DNA of 48,373 nucleotides, from NCBI GenBank assembly GCA_003602515.1, contig QQSB01000064.1, positions 1,957 through 50,329 on the forward strand, read 5' to 3'. Of this stretch, positions 45,963 through 48,373 are shown piece by piece; position 1 is the first letter of the stretch; each line of letters opens with the position of its first letter. Both the position numbers and the translations under genes were made by a program. Source of the DNA: Candidatus Poseidoniales archaeon (lineage in GTDB: Archaea > Thermoplasmatota > Poseidoniia > Poseidoniales > Thalassarchaeaceae). Under the pieces are notes generated by a model. That model worked only from the letters and a program-made list of their open reading frames with translations. It made no database searches and was not told the origin of the DNA.

Positions 45963-46445
45963 TCAGACCCTTTCTACCTTGATTATCTTCTGAGGTGAGG
46001 ACGGTCTGTCACCTGGTAGCGTCTCTGTGGATTCGATTGCTCGCACTACTTCCATTCCCTTGGCGACCTCTCCGAAAACTGCATGTCTGCCATCTAGCCA
46101 GGGAGTGAGAACTGTGGTGAGGAAGAATTGCGACCCTCCCGTGTTAGGTCCTGCATTTGCCATCGAGAAAATCCCGGGCTTGTCATGCTTCTTCTCCAAT
46201 GCTGAGCGCTCGCAGGGAATTTTCCAACCCGGGCCTCCAGTTCCTGCCCTTCCATTGTTAGGGTCTGTTGAGTGAGGGCATCCTCCTTGTATCATGAAGT
46301 CCTTTATCACACGGTGAAAGTGCATTCCATCATAGAAACCGTCATCTACCAATTTTAGGAAATTCCCGGTAGTCTCTGGGCATTCGTCAGTATACAGCTC
46401 TATGTCTATTTCTCCAGCACTAGTAGTCATCCTCACGTAGGTCAT
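45963..46445 (-). CDS. Cyclophilin-type peptidyl-prolyl cis-trans isomerase
   Basis: MTTSAGEIDIELYTDECPETTGNFLKLVDDGFYDGMHFHRVIKDFMIQGGCP...FSMANAGPNTGGSQFFLTTVLTPWLDGRHAVFGEV. Confidence 0.96.
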   Translation of the reverse strand: MTYVRMTTSAGEIDIELYTDECPETTGNFLKLVDDGFYDGMHFHRVIKDFMIQGGCPHSTDPNNGRAGTGGPGWKIPCERSALEKKHDKPGIFSMANAGPNTGGSQFFLTTVLTPWLDGRHAVFGEVAKGMEVVRAIESTETLPGDRPSSPQKIIKVERV

Positions 46446-46490
46446 ATTGTGTTTCGGTCGTTCCAAGTTCAATATGGTATGGATGACGTA

Positions 46491-46889
46491 CTATGCTACT
46501 GTTGATCCAGGAGATGTTCCCTCTGGGAGTTCCAGAAGTCTCACGGATCCATCTGGATCGAGGGCTCCAAGAATTAGAAATTGGGACACGAAACCGGTTG
46601 GAAGTGTCTTTTCTCCGAGATTTATCACAGCAACTACTGATTTTCCGATTAACTGGGATCTGGAATAGTTGGTAATTTGTGCAGAGCTCCATAGTTTTCC
46701 GACCACGGGTCCGAAATCCACTCTGATCTTGTAAGACGGTTTCCTCATCTCCGGGAACTCTTGAACATCAACGACTACTCCGGTCCTCATGTCTACGGAG
46801 AAAAATTCTCCAATCCCAATATACTCCTTTCTTTCTATCTTGGATGGATGATACGGTAGGCTCTCTGAGTCTATTTCATGCTGACCCAT
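46491..46889 (-). CDS. csaA: tRNA-binding (EMAP/CsaA-like) domain protein
   Basis: FFSVDMRTGVVVDVQEFPEMRKPSYKIRVDFGPVVGKLWSSAQITNYSRSQLIGKSVVAVINLGEKTL. Confidence 0.9.
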   Translation of the reverse strand: MGQHEIDSESLPYHPSKIERKEYIGIGEFFSVDMRTGVVVDVQEFPEMRKPSYKIRVDFGPVVGKLWSSAQITNYSRSQLIGKSVVAVINLGEKTLPTGFVSQFLILGALDPDGSVRLLELPEGTSPGSTVA

Positions 46890-46893
46890 TTGT

Positions 46894-47478
46894 TCAACTC
46901 GAGATTTCTGACTTGAGAGTGAGTGGGGTAAGGGTAATTCCTGCTTCTTGGAATGCGTCTAGTCCTCCCTCCTGTCTATCCAATATGGTGATGCAGGATG
47001 TCACATCGCACCCCATCTCAATTAGTCTCTGAGCAGCCTTCAATGCTGATCCTCCCGTAGTGGTCACGTCTTCCAATAGTACTATTCTATGGCCACTCTG
47101 AAGGCTAGCTCCCTCTATTCCAGGTGGATTTCCAGTCTTCCTGCCTCCTCTTCCCTTAGGCTCCTTCCTGACTATGAATCCCTTGAGCGAAGAGCCTCGT
47201 CCGGCCTTTGCAATTGCAATTCCAGTGAGCGGTACCGCTCCCAGTTCCAGTCCACCAACAGCATCTACTTGTCCTATTTTCTCAATTTGATGATGGATTA
47301 GCACCCCCAATAGATGGGCACATTCGGGATCCATCATCACTGGCTTCATGTCGAAGAAGTGCTTGCTCTTCCTTCCACTAGCAAGGGTAAAGTTCTCATT
47401 TTCGGAGTAAAGATAGGCCAAGTCTCTAATCCTCTCGATCAGTCTTTCTCTCGCCTGCTCTACAGTAGTTGATGTCAT
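46894..47478 (-). CDS. pyrE: Orotate phosphoribosyltransferase
   Basis: FTLASGRKSKHFFDMKPVMMDPE, VGGLELGAVPLTGIAIA, HRIVLLEDVTTTGGSALKAAQRL (PRPP motif). Confidence 0.93.
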   Translation of the reverse strand: MTSTTVEQARERLIERIRDLAYLYSENENFTLASGRKSKHFFDMKPVMMDPECAHLLGVLIHHQIEKIGQVDAVGGLELGAVPLTGIAIAKAGRGSSLKGFIVRKEPKGRGGRKTGNPPGIEGASLQSGHRIVLLEDVTTTGGSALKAAQRLIEMGCDVTSCITILDRQEGGLDAFQEAGITLTPLTLKSEISS

Positions 47479-47606
47479 CCTACCTGAAATGGCCTAGACG
47501 AAATGGCATGAAGGTTGCCTTAGTTGAAGTGGTTTTTCGACGAGAAGTCGGTCAATGTTCTTGGACGGCCGTGTCCGAGTCGAGGATGCTGTAGCGAGGA
47601 AGAGCC

Positions 47607-48373
47607 ATGACCAAAAACCCCAAAATCGCGGAAATGGACATTGACAGGCTCGAGTCAGAGCGGTCCTCTTACTATGAATCGTTAGACGAGGGGATTGAGC
47701 AGGCGTATGCAATTGCCAGTGTTGCAAAGAAGAAGGGTTTGGATTTCTCAGAGTCGGTTGAAATCCCTCGGGCCTCGGATCTGGCTAGCAGGACAGAGAA
47801 GTTGCTCGAAGACCCATATCTATTCATTGACCCAACAAAGAGGAGTCAGGCGCCTTTGAAAATCGAGAGTAAACTCAGGGGTCTTCTTCACAAGCACGAT
47901 AGGGAAACGGCTGCAATCATGATTGCAATTTCTGTGACAAAGGAGATGCATGCAGCAACAGGTGACAGGCGTAGAGCTATTGATTCCGGTCTGAGAGTTG
48001 GTTTAGCAGTACTCACCGAAGCAGTTCTAGTTGCCCCTCTGGATGGGATTGGGGATGTCAGAATCATGAGCAATGCTGATGGTTCTGAGTTTCTTTCAAT
48101 TGACTTCTGTGGTCCGATTCGGGCTGCAGGTGGTACAGCCCAAGCCCTAGGTGTCCTAATTGGGGATATTCTTCGAAGGGAAATAGGAGTAGGCAGGTAT
48201 ATCCCAACGATACCCGAAGTAGAGAGAGTGAAGGAAGAGTTTGGCCTATATCGTGCTAATCTCCAATACAAGCCTCCTCCAGAGGAGACCGAGACTATTG
48301 TCAGAGAGTGCCCGGTGATGATTAACGGCGAAGAGACCGAGAGAATGGAATGTGCTGGCTACAAAGAAGTCAA
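47607..48373 (+). CDS. polC: DNA polymerase II (family D) large subunit, N-terminal part; runs off window
   Basis: MTKNPKIAEMDIDRLESERSSYYESLDEGIEQAYAIASVAKKKGLD...ISVTKEMHAATGDRRRAIDSGLRVGLAVLTEAVLVAPLDGI...IDFCGPIRAAGGTAQALGVLIGD. Not in ORF track because there is no in-window stop. Confidence 0.93.
   Translation, partial: MTKNPKIAEMDIDRLESERSSYYESLDEGIEQAYAIASVAKKKGLDFSESVEIPRASDLASRTEKLLEDPYLFIDPTKRSQAPLKIESKLRGLLHKHDRETAAIMIAISVTKEMHAATGDRRRAIDSGLRVGLAVLTEAVLVAPLDGIGDVRIMSNADGSEFLSIDFCGPIRAAGGTAQALGVLIGDILRREIGVGRYIPTIPEVERVKEEFGLYRANLQYKPPPEETETIVRECPVMINGEETERMECAGYKEV

Noticed and set aside
1-48373. CRISPR arrays, tRNA genes, transposases or integrases
   Set aside because: No regularly spaced repeats, tRNA-like cloverleaf sequence or mobile-element protein was found by reading. 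The 21-nt repeat has only two perfect copies.

Overview
The window looks like a chromosomal segment of a marine Euryarchaeota Group II / Poseidoniales-like archaeon. This is inferred from archaeal S13-S4-S11-RpoD and DNA polymerase II large-subunit genes sitting beside many bacterial-type metabolic genes; no search was run. The dense gene set runs, in order: a giant secreted beta-propeller/Fn3-like protein on the minus strand, which leaves the window and is absent from the ORF track because it has no in-window stop; a malic enzyme-PTA fusion; ATP-type PEPCK; a ~1250-aa polytopic membrane protein; a membrane-anchored protein with a cryptic FKBP-like domain; a THUMP-like methyltransferase; rps13-rps4-rps11-rpoD-pantoate kinase; a CDIN1/TPD-like nuclease; a DCC protein; bacterial-type LeuRS; an MBL hydrolase; a LETM1-like small protein; homodimeric PDH E1 (AceE); a GNAT; a zinc-ribbon/EF-hand protein; an UPF1/IGHMBP2-like helicase; RDD, Sua5 and MetAP2 genes; a BolA / CGFS-glutaredoxin / EamA operon; Rpe; thioredoxin; an HTH-STAND ATPase; a ferritin-like protein; an M32 carboxypeptidase; a propeller protein; a ~590-nt apparently structured noncoding RNA; a fumarase with an N-terminal ribbon-helix-helix domain; cyclophilin; a CsaA-like protein; PyrE; and the start of PolC (DP2). 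The two most interesting items are the large structured RNA candidate (~43693-44280) and the RHH-fumarase fusion (44315-45916), which lie tail to tail.
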